Assembly: GCA_038373865.1 (NCBI GenBank)
Contig: JAXGGA010004718.1
Span: forward strand, 21,213-85,212
Length of the DNA stretch: 64,000 nt
Direction: 5' to 3'
DNA from: Uloborus plumipes
Taxonomy: Eukaryota; Arthropoda; Arachnida; Araneae; Uloboridae
Below, piece after piece: positions 44,220 through 56,539 of the stretch. The notes beneath the pieces are model-generated. The model searched no databases, was not told where the DNA came from, and saw nothing but the letters and a program-made list of their open reading frames with translations. The position numbers and the translations under genes were made by a program. Numbering within the stretch: position 1 is the stretch's first letter; each line of letters starts with the position of its first letter.

Positions 44220-46345
44220 GCCTTGTGTCACAAATCTGCACAAACGGTGCATCTCCCCCCCCCCCCCAAATGATTTTTGTGCTCATTTTAGTAATTGACT
44301 GACATAAAGTTGTATATACTCTTTAAATTCGATGTGCTTTGGGATAAAACAGACGGCTTTGAGGCAACTTTAAGTGAACAAAATCTTGAGAGAATTGTAC
44401 CAGCCAGGAACACAGCAGATAGTTTGAGTTAAACCTTTCAAAAACCTCAGTTTTAAGCCTTATTTCCCGTCTTAGTATAGAATTATGTGTAGATAAATTT
44501 TCAGAAAAGGAAACCCTTATGTTATCCCTCTTCTAAAAGAATTTCTGCTGAAACTTCTGACTTCGCTAGTTATCCTTGCAACTATACGTTTAAAAATCAC
44601 TCATGAGCAAGAAAAGTGACACAACACAAAATTTTGGAGAAACGTACTGACTATTGAAGTAACATTTAAACTTAATGCACTTTCTAGCTGTTAAACTCAT
44701 ACAAAGCTACACAACTAGCTTAAACAACTGGTGCGTAGCAGCCATCAGCGTAAATAGACTTATAGGTGCGCCCCCCTTCAAGATTTGTAAGTGTCCCCCC
44801 CCCCAAAACCCATTTGAAAAAATCCCGTGCAACTCTGTATTCCCCTCCCCCGCTCGGAGGCTGCGGGGGTGCTATGTACGCAACTGGTGGTGGCATAAAC
44901 ACGATATATTCAGCACTGAAACATTAAAATTTCTGAACTTAGAGGAAAACTTCGAACTTTTAAGTATGCATTGTTAATTTAAAAAACAAAAATAAAACAG
45001 TAAACATCATTTCGTAATTCTTTTGCACGTGGTTTGAGACTAAATCACTATGGCATATAACCGTGATTTTCTCCTTTTGATTCCTCGCTTGATTTTTTTT
45101 TTTTTTTTGTCAATTTTCTTACTCATGAGCAAAATAATAAATACCTTTTTTTCTTTTCATTTCTTTTTCTTTTTTATCCATATATAAATTCAACTAATTT
45201 ATCTTTTACTTTATTCTCAAACGTTCCGGCAATAAAAATGACACAACTCCAAAATTTTAGAAAAACGTTCTAACTATTGTTTTAAATTCTAAATTTAATG
45301 CTCTTTCTTGAAACAACACTGGAACAAAGTTAGCTTACATAACTAATTCGTATTGGTACAAAAGTGATATAATCGATAGTTATTTTAAAATTACTTTGCA
45401 AGAGCAAGTTATTTATTTTTTCTAGTTTTAATACATTTTATTTTGAGTTTATTTTTCGCTGGTGTAAAATCCATCAATTTTTCTGCCCAGTATTTTGTTT
45501 ATAAAATACTGTTCACACAAGCTTCGCAAAAAATTTCGTTAGGATTGTACAGATCTTCAGTCAAATGAGTCGGCGAAAACGCCCGCTTCAAATGCATACG
45601 AATCCATTCTTATCGTTTCAGCCATTTGGCGTGACAGAATGCCGTTTCACTGCTGTAATGTTCAAGGATCGAGACAATCCTTGAACATTTTACAAGAGTA
45701 TAACAGCGAATCCCACATCGTTATGAGTTTTTCGTGAAGGTGTGAATGTCGAAAATTTTGCTTGATGCATATTTTATTGCTCAAACTGAAAAGGAAGAAA
45801 CGAAAAACCTGCTGTGTTAAATACAAAATAGGAGCTGACAAAAACTAGAAATCATATATTTTTTTCTGTTGGACAAGTGAAAACTATTTCTTTAAATTTT
45901 AGAAAAGATTTTAAAGCATTGTCTTTCAATTTAATTAGTAGAATTATCTGTTTAATTAGTAGTGGCCAAAAAGTCTTTGCAACCTTTTTATTTGCTTTTT
46001 AATAGATCAGAAATATTTATTTGCATTTATTAACAAATTGTTGAATCTTGCTATTTTATTCACCGATTAGATAAATTCTCTTCGTATTTGGTCTGTTTCA
46101 AACTTGGTGACTCTGACTCGAGTTCAAAGTGGACATTGCAAAGTATTAAGAAACACATGTTTTTGTCTATTCTTTCCTGTGAAAGATAAACATAGCAATG
46201 TTCTTGCTACACTAACGAAAAAATTTACGATTTCGCTTTTTGAAAAATTGAAGACATGATCTTTATTCGCATCAACTGGTTTGTGATAAAAACAAAGTTA
46301 ATTCTGAGCCAGCTTTATTTAAAAAAAAAAAAAAAAAACTCCCTT
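44220..46345. other. AT-rich DNA with repeat debris
   Basis: C runs at about 44256 and 44797 sit in transposon-like context (gcgccccccttcaag). A hairpin lies at 45657-45689. No gene is recognised. Confidence 0.5.
45657..45689. repeat. Hairpin with perfect 13-bp stem
   Basis: aatgttcaaggat and atccttgaacatt pair exactly around the loop cgagaca. It lies in a moderately GC-rich, repeat-free patch. Confidence 0.8.
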
Positions 46346-46349
46346 TTTT

Positions 46350-46660
46350 TTCATCCCCCAAGACCATCACATCTGAAGCGTAAAAATGAGTTAGATATTC
46401 AGGATTGCTCCGGAATTCGATGCTTACCTTCAGAAACAAAACTTTTATCAGGCTCTCCAGTCGTTCAATCTGGCGAGCGGTTTCCGTTTACCGCCACAAT
46501 TATTTCAATTTTCCGAAATCGCTAATATTTCATGTCAGAAAAGTTTCAAATTATTATCCATCATCGCCACATCTGATGCGAGCGAAGCTGTTTCCCATCT
46601 GTCAACATCAACAATTGTTTACGGAGAGCGTAGACGCCGCTGGTCATGAGCTTGAGCATC
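46350..46660. other. GC-richer, repeat-poor island
   Basis: Two nearly identical phrases, catcacatctgaagcgtaaa and gccacatctgatgcgagcg, occur about 200 bases apart. Frames are open on the plus strand in two phases but match no family I know. It ends in a long A run. It may be a regulatory element or an old retrocopy with a poly-A tail (46660-46686). Confidence 0.3.
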
Positions 46661-46719
46661 TAAAAAAAAAAAAAAAAAAAAAAAAACTTTAAGCTTTCCG
46701 AATGAAAGACCTTTTTGAG

Positions 46720-46770
46720 AGAGAGAGAGAGAGAGAGAAAGTATGTGTGTGTTGGGGGGGGGGGGGGGTT
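46720..46770. repeat. Compound microsatellite: GA, TG and poly-G
   Basis: Ten or so GA units, then tatgtgtgtgttg and a G run. Confidence 0.9.
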
Positions 46771-46774
46771 CTGA

Positions 46775-47580
46775 GTCATATTTTTCGCCGCCGGCTCCGT
46801 TATCGAAGCAAGCTTACTATTTCATAAAAGGCCATCAACGGAAATGAAAACACGCAAAGCCTAGATTGGCAAAATAAATTACTGGTATCTCAACGTTCTT
46901 TAAAGCACGCATTTTGAGGAAGGATTTGTCCTTTGGAGAATAAGTTTTTTTTTTCAAACTACAGAGTTGTCTCACCATCCCTCGAGTGCTCATCCCCCCG
47001 AGAGCGATAATGCAAATCCTTGCAAACAACTAAGAACCCCCGCAGAGAATGAAAGCCCCCTCAAACAAGGAGGAAAAGACATCTTAGGACAATTTTTTTA
47101 TTTTTTGTGGCGCATTTTGCGCTATGGACCGCCCCTCAAAGCACCCCTCTTAGTCTGTAGTCGGCCTCTCAGTTGTATCTTTATAATTTCTTGGAATTTT
47201 AAAAATTCACTTTGTTGCCATATTGTTACTAGAAAACAAGTTATGCAAAAAAAAAAAATTTTTTTGAGCCCATTATACCAGAAAAACCCCTTAAATTATG
47301 GTACTTGTATCGCTGAATTCATGTAACAAACGGTCTTTTTCATAGACAAAACACTGCAATTGCTTGCGAAAAGATTGTTTATTTATTTTTTACTTTTTCT
47401 ATAGACCTGAGCCGAAACCGACGCCTGAGCAAAAGCGTGGCTTTGGGCAACAGGTAAAGTTTTGCTGATTCAAATCGAATAACATGTTTTGCTGAAAATT
47501 TGTACAGCAGGCTCTCAAAAACCGAAACGTATATTTTGTGAAATTATGCGTGGGGGAGATTATTTCGTATGTTGCATGTT
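46775..47580. other. Mixed DNA with repeat debris
   Basis: A transposon-like phrase ggcgcattttgcgctatgga at about 47110 is the only structure. Open frames are short and unrecognised. Confidence 0.45.
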
Positions 47581-47907
47581 TTAGACCAGTGGTTCTCAAC
47601 CTTTTAAAAGCTAACGCCCCCTTTACGAGTGAAATTTTCTCCAACGCCCCCTTGATATTAAAAATGAGGGGGTGTGCTAAAAGAGGTTTGAAGTTTAATT
47701 TTTTTTTTTTCCTTATTAGTCATTATTAGAATAAAAATGACGAATGTAGAAATAAAAAACAAATCTAGGACGTAAAATATTTTATTTTTAAAAGAATAAT
47801 AACAAAATAAAATAGAAATAAACAAGCAAAAAAAATGTTTTCCTCAAAAAATGAAGGAAACAATTAAATGCAATAAAAATAAACAAGCAAAGCACTACAA
47901 TATGTTA

Positions 47908-48175
47908 CCCATAAGCCAGGGCTAAGGCAGAACTCAGGAGTCAGGAATGGTCAATAATCGAGCTGGAGGCAAAAATCTTCTTATTGAATCCAAGACAGCC
48001 TTTAATAAAATGTATTTACCTTACCAGCCAGTACATTTTATCTACCAGTTTGAAGGCTATCTTGGCTTCAATAAGAGGATTTTTGCCTCCAGCTCGATTT
48101 TTGGCCATGCCTGACTGAGGAGTCCACAATAAGGACGAAACTGCAGTCTCGGGATGTCATGATCGAGCTGTGGGT
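47908..48175. repeat. Hairpin-family member nested in the hAT element
   Basis: It opens ataagccagggctaaggcag like the element at 37470. Arms at about 47933-48003 and 48045-48118 pair through gtcaggaatggtca and cgagctggaggcaaaaatc. The word agcaaagca occurs on both sides and may be a decayed target duplication. Confidence 0.65.
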
Positions 48176-48241
48176 GTAATTGCTAAAGCAAAGCATTCTT
48201 TTTCTCATTCAAAATATGAAAGGAACATTAAGAAATATATG

Positions 48242-48460
48242 TTAGTTAGATATTTGTTCTTGGTGGTTTAAAACCAGTTTCCTCACGGTCGGTTTAATAT
48301 TTTTTGCAAGGTGAAGACGCAAGTTACCTCTTGGGACCTTTTGGGAGTCGATTTCTCTGTTTTGTAACTAGATCGATGACAACACTGAATCCTCGTTCGA
48401 CGAGGTAGGAAGCGGGAAAGACGATTAAAAAAAATTTGCCGATAGCTCACAGTCCAGGAT
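48242..48460 (-). pseudogene. hAT transposase, C-terminal dimerisation region
   Basis: The minus strand reads FFLIVFPASYLVERGFSVV, then IDLVTKQRNRL. After a one-base shift it continues NLRLHLAKNIKPTVRKL and ends at a TAA (48242-48244). ZBED/Charlie-type hAT transposases finish with just this block: FP-S-Y-VER-FS, a K-RNRL turn and a DLRL-L tail, the part that makes the enzyme dimerise. Upstream (to about 48700) only traces remain. The frameshift and missing RNase H-like core mean it is dead. Confidence 0.85.
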
Positions 48461-49375
48461 AAAGGCTACTAAGGTCTCCTTGCAGACAAAATCCTGTAAG
48501 ATTGTTAACATTCTGGAAACCAGCTTTTCAAGTTTCAGTGGTTGAAAATTCCACCAAGTCTTACTGATACTGAACATCTGAAGGAGAGTTCACTAAAAAG
48601 AAACCATGAAAGTAAATTAATGAAGTGAGCAAAGCCTAAGTTAAAATACTGAGGTCAAACAAAACAGTCAAACTAAGCGGGCACTCTATGCATTGCAAAT
48701 ACGATTGCCAGGTAAAAATTAAGAAAAATAACCAAACCGAGGGAAATAGCCAAAGTGCACGGATACCAAGGCCCATCGAGATATTTTGGATATCTTTAGG
48801 GTAAACTTACTTTCTCATAAGTACTAAGCTAAGTTATGAGAAAATGTGAAAGAAAATTAAGAAAGTAAAAAAAGAAAAAAACGATGACGTTTAATGTTCT
48901 GCCTAAAACGCTATTTGTGGGAGACACTAGAATGCAATTGTGAATTTTTTTCGCAGTATTTTGAGTCCCCCCATTAAATTTTGGCAATAGGCATTGAAAT
49001 TTGGTATCCTAAACGAGGAATTGTTCAGTCCGAAAGCTAGTTTCGTTTAGCAACAATCAAAATAGGCGACTGAAACTTGAGAACTTAATTTGACCATTTT
49101 CACCTGCAGATGCAGGACGATATTTTTACGTGTATGATAAATACTGAAAAAAAAAACGTTATTAAATTTTTTACAGCTATTAGAAATTACATTGTTATGG
49201 TAAAAAGAATCAATCAACAGCTCGACGAAACAAATAACCAAACGATGGTGTGACTACTGCTTTTGAATTTTATCTAGCTGTGTGTGATCAAAATTAGCCA
49301 AATTGGCTAATATTAGATAAAACCATGCAACGCTGATTGCAACTGTAATTTATTGTAACAGTTCTTTATTAGGTA

Positions 49376-49585
49376 AGTTGGACCGCGGAGAGATGGCGGG
49401 TGATCTTGAAGTGGAAACGAACAGCTTTATTTGTAATAGGTATCATCAGAGAGATCACGCAGGAAGTAAAAATTTTAATCTACGAGTAAGTAAAAAATAA
49501 CTTTTGACGCTGATTCTAACTATTTCAAAATGAAACATGGTCGTTTCCACTTCAAGGTCTTTCGCTATCTCTCCGTAGTCAAGCT
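49376..49585. repeat. Foldback repeat with about 55-bp arms, nested in the hAT element
   Basis: The left arm has cggagagatggcgggtgatc and ttgaagtggaaacga. The right arm mirrors them as tcgtttccacttcaa and tctctccg. One arm of the same family lies alone at 10324. Confidence 0.7.
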
Positions 49586-50138
49586 ATAACATTCTCTCTC
49601 AAGATTGTCGGACGCAAAAGATCCCAAAACCGGTCACCTCCGAAAAACGTAACAATCACCTCAAACACTCACCTCCGAAAAATGTAAGGAAATAAGTTAA
49701 AAAATTCCAGAGATTCTAAGTTTATTTTATCGTCGGCACAAATAATTCAAGTTGGATTCTTGATTTAATAATAAGTTCAATTTTGATTTTTAAAATTTAA
49801 ATAAATTCTAATACATTTATTGTCCTCTCACACCCAAATTTTCCCACCGCCCCCCTATCGCCCAAAATATACCCACCGCCCCCCTACTGCCCAAAACATG
49901 TTCACCGCCCCTCAGCATCTTCCCACCGCCCACAGGGGGGCGGTACCGCCCCCGTTGAGAACCACTGTTTTAGACTAAATTTAATTAAGCTGGCAGTTTC
50001 CAGCATAGTGACTGATCCGCTGTTAAATTGGCATTTTCATTTCCAGATTTTTCTTTATACCACAGTGGTTTGTTTCCAGTTCAGCTGTTGCACTCGGATA
50101 TGCAGTTTCGGATTCCGAATACCGGTATACAGTTAAGC

Positions 50139-50630
50139 CAGGGTTCGAAATATGTTAATTAACCGATATTTTGATAAAAATCGGGCAATATGACATACTC
50201 GTGTATCCGCTATTTTCAATCAAAGTAAACTAAAATCTTTAAATAGTTAATGTGTCTTTGACTCACTATTGTGAATTTTTTTACATCATTATTGTCCTGT
50301 ATAGACCTCAAATTAATGTTTAATATTTAACTAGGCAGTTTTAATCTGTATTGAAATTGTTACATTTCTAATAATTTTATGAGTATGAAATAAAAAAGGC
50401 ATGTTACACTTTCTACTTTTTTATATTAATGATCCATTAATACATCATGTAAGTATTGTATCACTTAGTGATTATTTTAATAATGAAAGAACATTATTTT
50501 TATGATCAACATAATTGCTATATTGAAAATATCGTGGTTCGAAAAATAAATATCGAAAGTATCAAAATATCACGATATTCTCAAAATAAATATCGGACAT
50601 TAATCGCTTGATATATATCTGCTAACCTTG
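50139..50630. mobile_element. hAT-type MITE, 492 bp
   Basis: cagggttcgaaatat on the left and a decayed atatatctgctaaccttg on the right face each other. The flanks agttaagc and aattacgc agree at six of eight bases. Both ends are filled with gatatt/aatatc repeats, for example accgatattttgataaaaat on the left and gtatcaaaatatcacgatat on the right. Confidence 0.7.
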
Positions 50631-50634
50631 AATT

Positions 50635-52075
50635 ACGCAATAGGAGATGTATCTCGAAATGTGTATTTTGGAGACAAACTGATTTAAAAAAACTTGTAAA
50701 ACTTGCATATGAGTTGTGATGTTGAATTTCTGCAAAACTAATTGCTGTATAAGTCTTTAACTGCGAACTTAGAACCGAGGGTTGCAAGATATTTGAAGTA
50801 AAATAGGATTGAGACCATTAAATGATGCTTCTATCTCTCACACAGAAAATGTGTCTAATTTTATTTTTGTTGGGATTAGTTCGTAGATTCCAGTTTATTT
50901 ACGTATTGATTTGTCATGAAAGTGCGTCTTTTCAGTTCAAACAGTTATATTTATTGAATTAAAAAGCTTTAATAACAATAAAGTGTCAGTTGTTTTACCT
51001 GTTTATTTTTATGTTCGAGCCCACGTGATGTTATATGTATGCGAATCAATGGATGCATGTTTCTATCCCATGAGTGCGATTAAAATTAATAACTCCGTTG
51101 TTAAAATATCAAGAAAAAAGTATTTTCCTCCGTTCTAAATTTGTCGCTACATTCAGACCGAAAATTTTGTCTCAACTCAGTTGCTACACTTGAACAGTTT
51201 TGTACTATTATAGTACTTATACTTTAGTGAAACTTATTTCAATATATAGTAACTATATATTGAAATAAGTTTCACAAAAACATATTTCAAAGGTTTCAAT
51301 TTGCTAAGCTATCAGTCAACAAAATTTCCTTATCGAATATTCAATCTTTCCCTCTAATACCATAAACCAATACCAAATTAGTTTTTAAAAATCCAGAGAT
51401 CCCGAATTCATTGGAAAGCAAACTGATCTTTGTGGTACACTGGTAGTAGAGTGTGCAAACTCTGCATTTTTAAAGCTAATTTGGTGCTAACTTCAGAAGG
51501 AAATGCTTGGCAAGTAAATATTGATTGAAAGCATAGTACCCTGAAAATTCTAAAACTATTCTAACAAAATCGTATAACTATATCAGTATCGGGACAAAAG
51601 TATTCAAATGTAACTACTGATAATTTGAGGGTGGATAGATTATATTTTGTTAACTATTTACCTCCCCCCCTCCCCCGCCCCTTCCTTTATTGCTGAAAAC
51701 ATTTGTTTGAAAGTCCTGAAAAATATTTCTTGGAACAATTTCTATTCATTGAATTAAAAACTAATTTTTGTTGAAAATTCTTTCAAGTATCGAGCTGATC
51801 AGTTTAGCCGTAAAAATTAGACTCTTAAAAAACCAACCTGCCAATCAGATAATTTATTTTCAGAAGCAATAGTTTATTACCGGAAGTTTGTTTAACTAGA
51901 ATTTTTCACATTTAGCACCAACTTGATGGTTAAAGTTTCAGTTATTCCATGTTTACAATTTCTTTATCACATCATCCCGTAATTTGAAGGATGTGACGAG
52001 GACAAAAGTTGCAGAAGGTTAAGACAGTGGTACATAACCCTTCTGTTTAAGGTTAGGACTGTTCCTGGTTTAACT
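50635..52075. other. AT-rich DNA with a long perfect hairpin; no gene recognised
   Basis: Apart from the hairpin at 51227-51275 and a C tract at about 51663 nothing stands out. Confidence 0.5.
51227..51275. repeat. Perfect 23-bp hairpin with a three-base loop
   Basis: gtgaaacttatttcaatatatag pairs base for base with the sequence after the loop taa. About 25 bases upstream a smaller near-palindrome, gtactattatagtac, lies at 51202-51216. Confidence 0.95.
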
Positions 52076-52079
52076 AATT

Positions 52080-52700
52080 GTTATGCAAACTTAGGTTTTC
52101 CTCGGTTGTTTCTTTTTTCGCAATGGCACGTCATTAAGACCGTCGCATTCACCGCAAAGTTGCTGATTGCAAATCGTTTTCCCAAACGAGTTCCGGATTC
52201 TGAGGGTGGACCTGCGAAGGGAAGTTTGTGGCATGAATCACTTCCGTTTTGACGAGGGGTCAAATCGAAGCACGGATGGAATTCTGGAGAGAGGACTCGT
52301 CTTATATCTTTTCCTCTGATCTGGTCACCGTTGCGAAGTCTCCGAAGTGAGTGAGTGACCTCTGGTGTGGAGGGGGGCGGGCCAGGAAAGAAGAAAAAGA
52401 AAGAAAAAACGCCACTTGTTGTGACTTTGGGGGCATCCGGCCGAACAGACGCACGAATCGATGCCAACATCGATAACGGATCATTAAAGGATCGCGGACA
52501 TTTTGACTTAAAACACCTTGATGAATTCCCCGCAGATGTCCAAGAGAAGAACTTCACTTGTGCGTGTCCGGTGCTTTTAATGACGAATTTAGTGCTTGAA
52601 TGGGGATGTTTTCCACATGTCTCTTCTTTTGTCGGCTGCACGCGAGTTAGGAAAGTGATGCCAGGAGAATCGTTATTCTTGAAGGTCAACAGCATCTCTT
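52080..52700. other. GC-richer, repeat-poor island with the longest open frame of the window
   Basis: A 204-codon frame is open on the minus strand (52081-52695) and a 117-codon one on the plus strand (52355-52708). Both read through the same poly-A/T patch as runs of F or K and show no domain I know. Repeat-free, balanced sequence with ggatcattaaaggatcgcg and tttaatgacgaattt suggests a conserved regulatory element, but a coding exon cannot be excluded. Confidence 0.35.
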
Positions 52701-52909
52701 CAGATTAATTCTTATGTAGATTTTAAGTCTTTGTTCGTTGCCTGTTTTAAGGTCTTGAAATTTTGAGAGTAGATTAAAGAATAAGAACTTTGTCCCAAAC
52801 GATGCTCGGAATAATGCATTTCCGAACTTTCGTTATGGAACTACATCGTTTGTCGTTTGACGTACTTAATATTTGCAATGTGACTTCACAGAAGTTTGTA
52901 AATCAACTA

Positions 52910-53064
52910 CAGTCTAGTGTCGATAACTCGAATTCGTAAGAGACCGGCGAAAAGCTTTGAATTATTGGAAGTTCTCACAGTCTTCTCAAGACTTTGGGAT
53001 CCAAACAAAAGTTCGAGAAGAAGAAATATTCGATAATAACGCTTCGAGTTATCGAGACTGGACT
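52910..53064. mobile_element. pogo/Tigger-like MITE, 155 bp
   Basis: cagtctagtgtcgataactc on the left is mirrored by gagttatcgagactggact on the right, and TA flanks both. It differs in sequence from the 22700 family. Confidence 0.75.
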
Positions 53065-53069
53065 TAATA

Positions 53070-55000
53070 TGGCGCTCCATGTACGGCGTCGTAGCAGTTT
53101 TAAACTTTAATGTTTAATATGTACAACAAATGCAACCAAAATGTACAAAAATGAATTGTTGAACTAACTTTTGGGCACTTAAATTGGCATATAATGAATT
53201 TATACAATGTTTCCTATTGTGGCGATTTCATTTCATACCGAAGAGGTGCTAAGGATTCACAAAGAGCTTCCGCTGAAGGAGAACGAAAAAATTAATCATG
53301 GTAAAATAATTGTGCTTTTTCATATTGATCAAATAGTGCTATTATCAATTTGTAATCAAAGTAAATATCTTTAAAATTTTGCATTTAATGTTTAGTAATT
53401 AGTTCCAACACTAAATATACATGCCTAGTTCTTCGTGCAAACGTTTTTGTTTCTGCCATTCAATCTTTTTCTTTCTCAACTTGAAAAAAGCTGCTATGTC
53501 AATCTTAGTTAGAAGATAATTATTTGATCTCCTAGTGCTTTTCACTATTACATAATCGTGAAAATTTCCTGAAAATATATTTTAGCATTTTGGGATTCTA
53601 CCGCTCAATGTCTGTACAGTTTCTAGGAATTTTTTTGATGTAACTGAAATTACACCAGTAAATTGAGTGACTTATGTGGCATGACGCATCCTTTTACATT
53701 TTACACAAATGTGCCATAAAAATCCAAGCTGTTTCGCAAACATAAGCAAATTTCTTGACGATTACCAGAAGGCAGAAATTTTCTGAATTCAGATATGTTT
53801 CGGTTCTTTAATTAACTTTAAGTATGAGTTTTGAAGTTATTAAATGCAACTTTTCAGGTTTGCTCTCAGAAAATGAGTAAAAAATTTTTGATTGAGATGC
53901 GAAGTCGAGCAAATTTCCTCCGAAAATGAATTTTATCTATTCGTCCTATTTGTGGTAATTTTTTCACCAAATAATTTAGAACTACTTCCGCGATTCAACA
54001 GCCGCGCACAAAATTTTTGAAACTTTTTTTAAACCTTTCATGACAAATGTTACATCATATTGTGTTACTCAAAACATAATTTAGAACTGCAAAAAATGCG
54101 GAACTGTTTTTTTATTATTAGCTTCTTTTTTATGTCATTTGTAAACATGAACAAATATTTAATTTCTCATTCGTGTGAGACAACATCAATTTTGATTGAC
54201 AGTTTTTGCGAGTATTTAATTCTTTGAACCGGTACAAATTTGGATAAAGGACACATGTAAGTAAGTAGCTAATAAACACTTCCGCTTGTACATTTTTTTA
54301 AACACTTTACGCTAATGTATAATTTCGAGTTATCTATGTACTTTTCAAGTCATAAAACTCTGCCAAAAATTAACTTCCATTCAATAACAACCAGTTTTTC
54401 TTATCATTTCTAAGCAGGTCAGACAGATCCTTCACACAGTTGCATAGAGTTTAATTTGAGAAATATCGGAAAACTGAGCATTAATTCCTTGTGACATCTA
54501 AATAGATATTAATGAATAACGCACTTTAAAAGTACAAACAGTCCTCTCAACTTCTTGTTCCGTATAATTGTAGCTCCATGGGTATTATTAGAGCTTATTT
54601 CAGTCGTTGACCTGTTCAATTATCAGGAGAGAACCTTTTTTCTCGCCTCTCAACCCGGAGTTCTATCTATTTTATCTAAATCGTTCTGTTCTAGAATTCG
54701 ATAGGAGTTATTTGCCGTAACATGCAACGTATGTATTTGTTAATTATGTTTGCGACTGATTCACTGTTAATGAATGTTTAACCCGAAGTTACTGCTGTAG
54801 ACGAGTTTGTAAATAGTAATTCAGTTCATGTGAATCAGACTGAGTACATTTGTACATTTCACAATTCTACGTTGCGTTTGATTTTTCACGAAAATTTGCG
54901 TAGAAATACATTGTGTATGCAATTTTCATCAATTTGTTTTTGAAAATGAAAAAAAAAGATCTAAACGGTTTTGGATTTTGGTTTTAAATAACAAAATTTC
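53070..55000. other. AT-rich DNA, no feature recognised
   Basis: 54540-54690 is slightly GC-richer (ctccatgggtattattagag) but unframed. No repeats or genes were identified. Confidence 0.5.
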
Positions 55001-55089
55001 TAATGCCTGTTGTACGGATGAAGTTGTGTAAACTTTCAACCTCACATCGCTTTCAAGTCGCCGAAAAACTAGAAAAAACAATTATTCGT

Positions 55090-55290
55090 GGTTCATACTA
55101 CATGCCAATCGGTGACCTGGTAAGGCATCGATCAGAGGGTCTCGGGTTCCATCACAGTCGATCAAAGATCCACCATGTTTACTAATGGTAACTGGGACAC
55201 GTTACATATGTTCGTGGTCACAAAGTCCTCCAAATTTCCGTTCCAAATCTAATCAATACCTGTGGGGACCAAGGATTGTTCAACTCCTGG
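55090..55290 (+). mobile_element. Degenerate tRNA-derived SINE
   Basis: ggtgacctggtaaggcatcg resembles a tRNA A-box region and gtctcgggttccatcac a B box, spaced as in a tRNA. The body continues through ggtaactgggacacgtta and ggggaccaaggattg. It is more decayed than the SINE at 22322 and of a different family. Confidence 0.5.
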
Positions 55291-55606
55291 TTTGGATGGA
55301 AAAAAAAAATATATACAAAACACTCTTCAGAGGCCCATCCAATCGGTTAAACACGTATAGCGGTAGGTACAGGGAACCTTGAAATGCAATGTGAGGTCAT
55401 ACGACAATTAAAATGACAGGAATGAATTTTTATTTTTGAATAAGTGTCCAAAACTGCTTGATAGCAATACACTAAATGTACAAAATTTTGCTGCAAAGTT
55501 GGAGCTGTGTTTCGCATTCCACCGTAATCCTCTAGTTTTTCTGACATAAATGAGTAAACGAGAATTAATGTCTGTATGTATTCATTAGCGTACATCTAGA
55601 ATCAAC

Positions 55607-56063
55607 CAGTGGTCGGAAGTAGCGCGCTACAAGTAGCGAAACTACTGTAGTAGTTACATTTTTTAGTAGGTTGTAGTGTAGCGCACTAAGAAATTATTAG
55701 AAATTTGAAGGTTAAATTCTTTCAACGTTTGAATCTTATCTTGTGACGAATATTCGAAAAAATTGTAAAAAAAATTCTTAAAAGGACAAATTAGAGGAAA
55801 TAAAAGACAAATTCCTAGTAATATTCCATGTCCAAATAAGTTGATTTATTAATAACCACTTTTCGAATTTTTTTGGTCAATCCTCAAACGGTGTATGCCT
55901 TTTTTTAATTTATTTTTTAAAAAGTAGCGAAGTAGCGACAACATTTCAAAAGTAGTTTGTAGTTGCTACATTTAAAAAAAAGGAGTTGTAGTTAACTACA
56001 TTAATAACAAAGTAGTTGTAGTTGTAGTTCGCTACAAAAGAAATGTAGTTTTTCCAACCGCTT
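55607..56063. mobile_element. hAT-type MITE of the GTAGCGCGCTAC family, 457 bp
   Basis: It starts cagtggtcggaagtagcgcg. The right end is decayed (ccaaccgctt) but gaatcaac flanks both sides (55599-55606, 56064-56071). Short gtagc, gtagtt and gctac words fill both halves. Copies are at 57654 and 63227. Confidence 0.85.
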
Positions 56064-56539
56064 GAATCAACCCACGATTTTCTCTTGTGGAAAGGGGATA
56101 AATAATTACATGTTTATACTGCCGTGGGAAGGTGAAGGGCAATATCTGCAAATTTTTCTTTTTGCATTTTTGTCATCTATTGTACTGTAGCTTTTTTATA
56201 CAAGTTTTGCTTGCTTGGTTTTCGCTGAAAATAAAGCGTTGTTAAGTCCAACATTTACCTATTGTTTCTATGGAATCCAAACGCTTATTTCCAATATCTC
56301 AAAAACTCGTTTCTGTAGGTACTGCCCTTTAGGTACTGTACCTTACCAGACAGTATATGATACTGTACTAAAATAGGCAACATGGCAAACCAAAAATCCA
56401 ATTACCACGCCCTCCTTGCGATATGTTAAATATGTTGCATACAATATATGCTGTAAAGCGTTGTTTTCCCATTCTCTCTGCACTTACGTAAACGTTTCGT
56501 TTCTCATAATAATCAAATATGTAATAGGGTTTGTTACAA

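Larger units (their letters stand above)
47587..49967 (-). mobile_element. hAT element, 2.4 kb, with 8-bp target duplication
   Basis: The ends cagtggttctcaac and gttgagaaccactg are a perfect 14-bp inverted pair, and ttttagac flanks both sides (47579-47586, 49968-49975). Just inside both ends acgccccctt and ccgcccccgttg repeats occur. A transposase relic lies on the minus strand, and two foldback repeats (47908 and 49376) inserted later. The terminus is the widespread Charlie-like type. Confidence 0.9.

Noticed and set aside
52081..52695. 204-codon minus-strand frame as a protein-coding gene
   Set aside because: No recognisable domain, contains a homopolymer-encoded F run, and the opposite strand is also open over most of it. 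Kept only as a feature of a GC-richer island.
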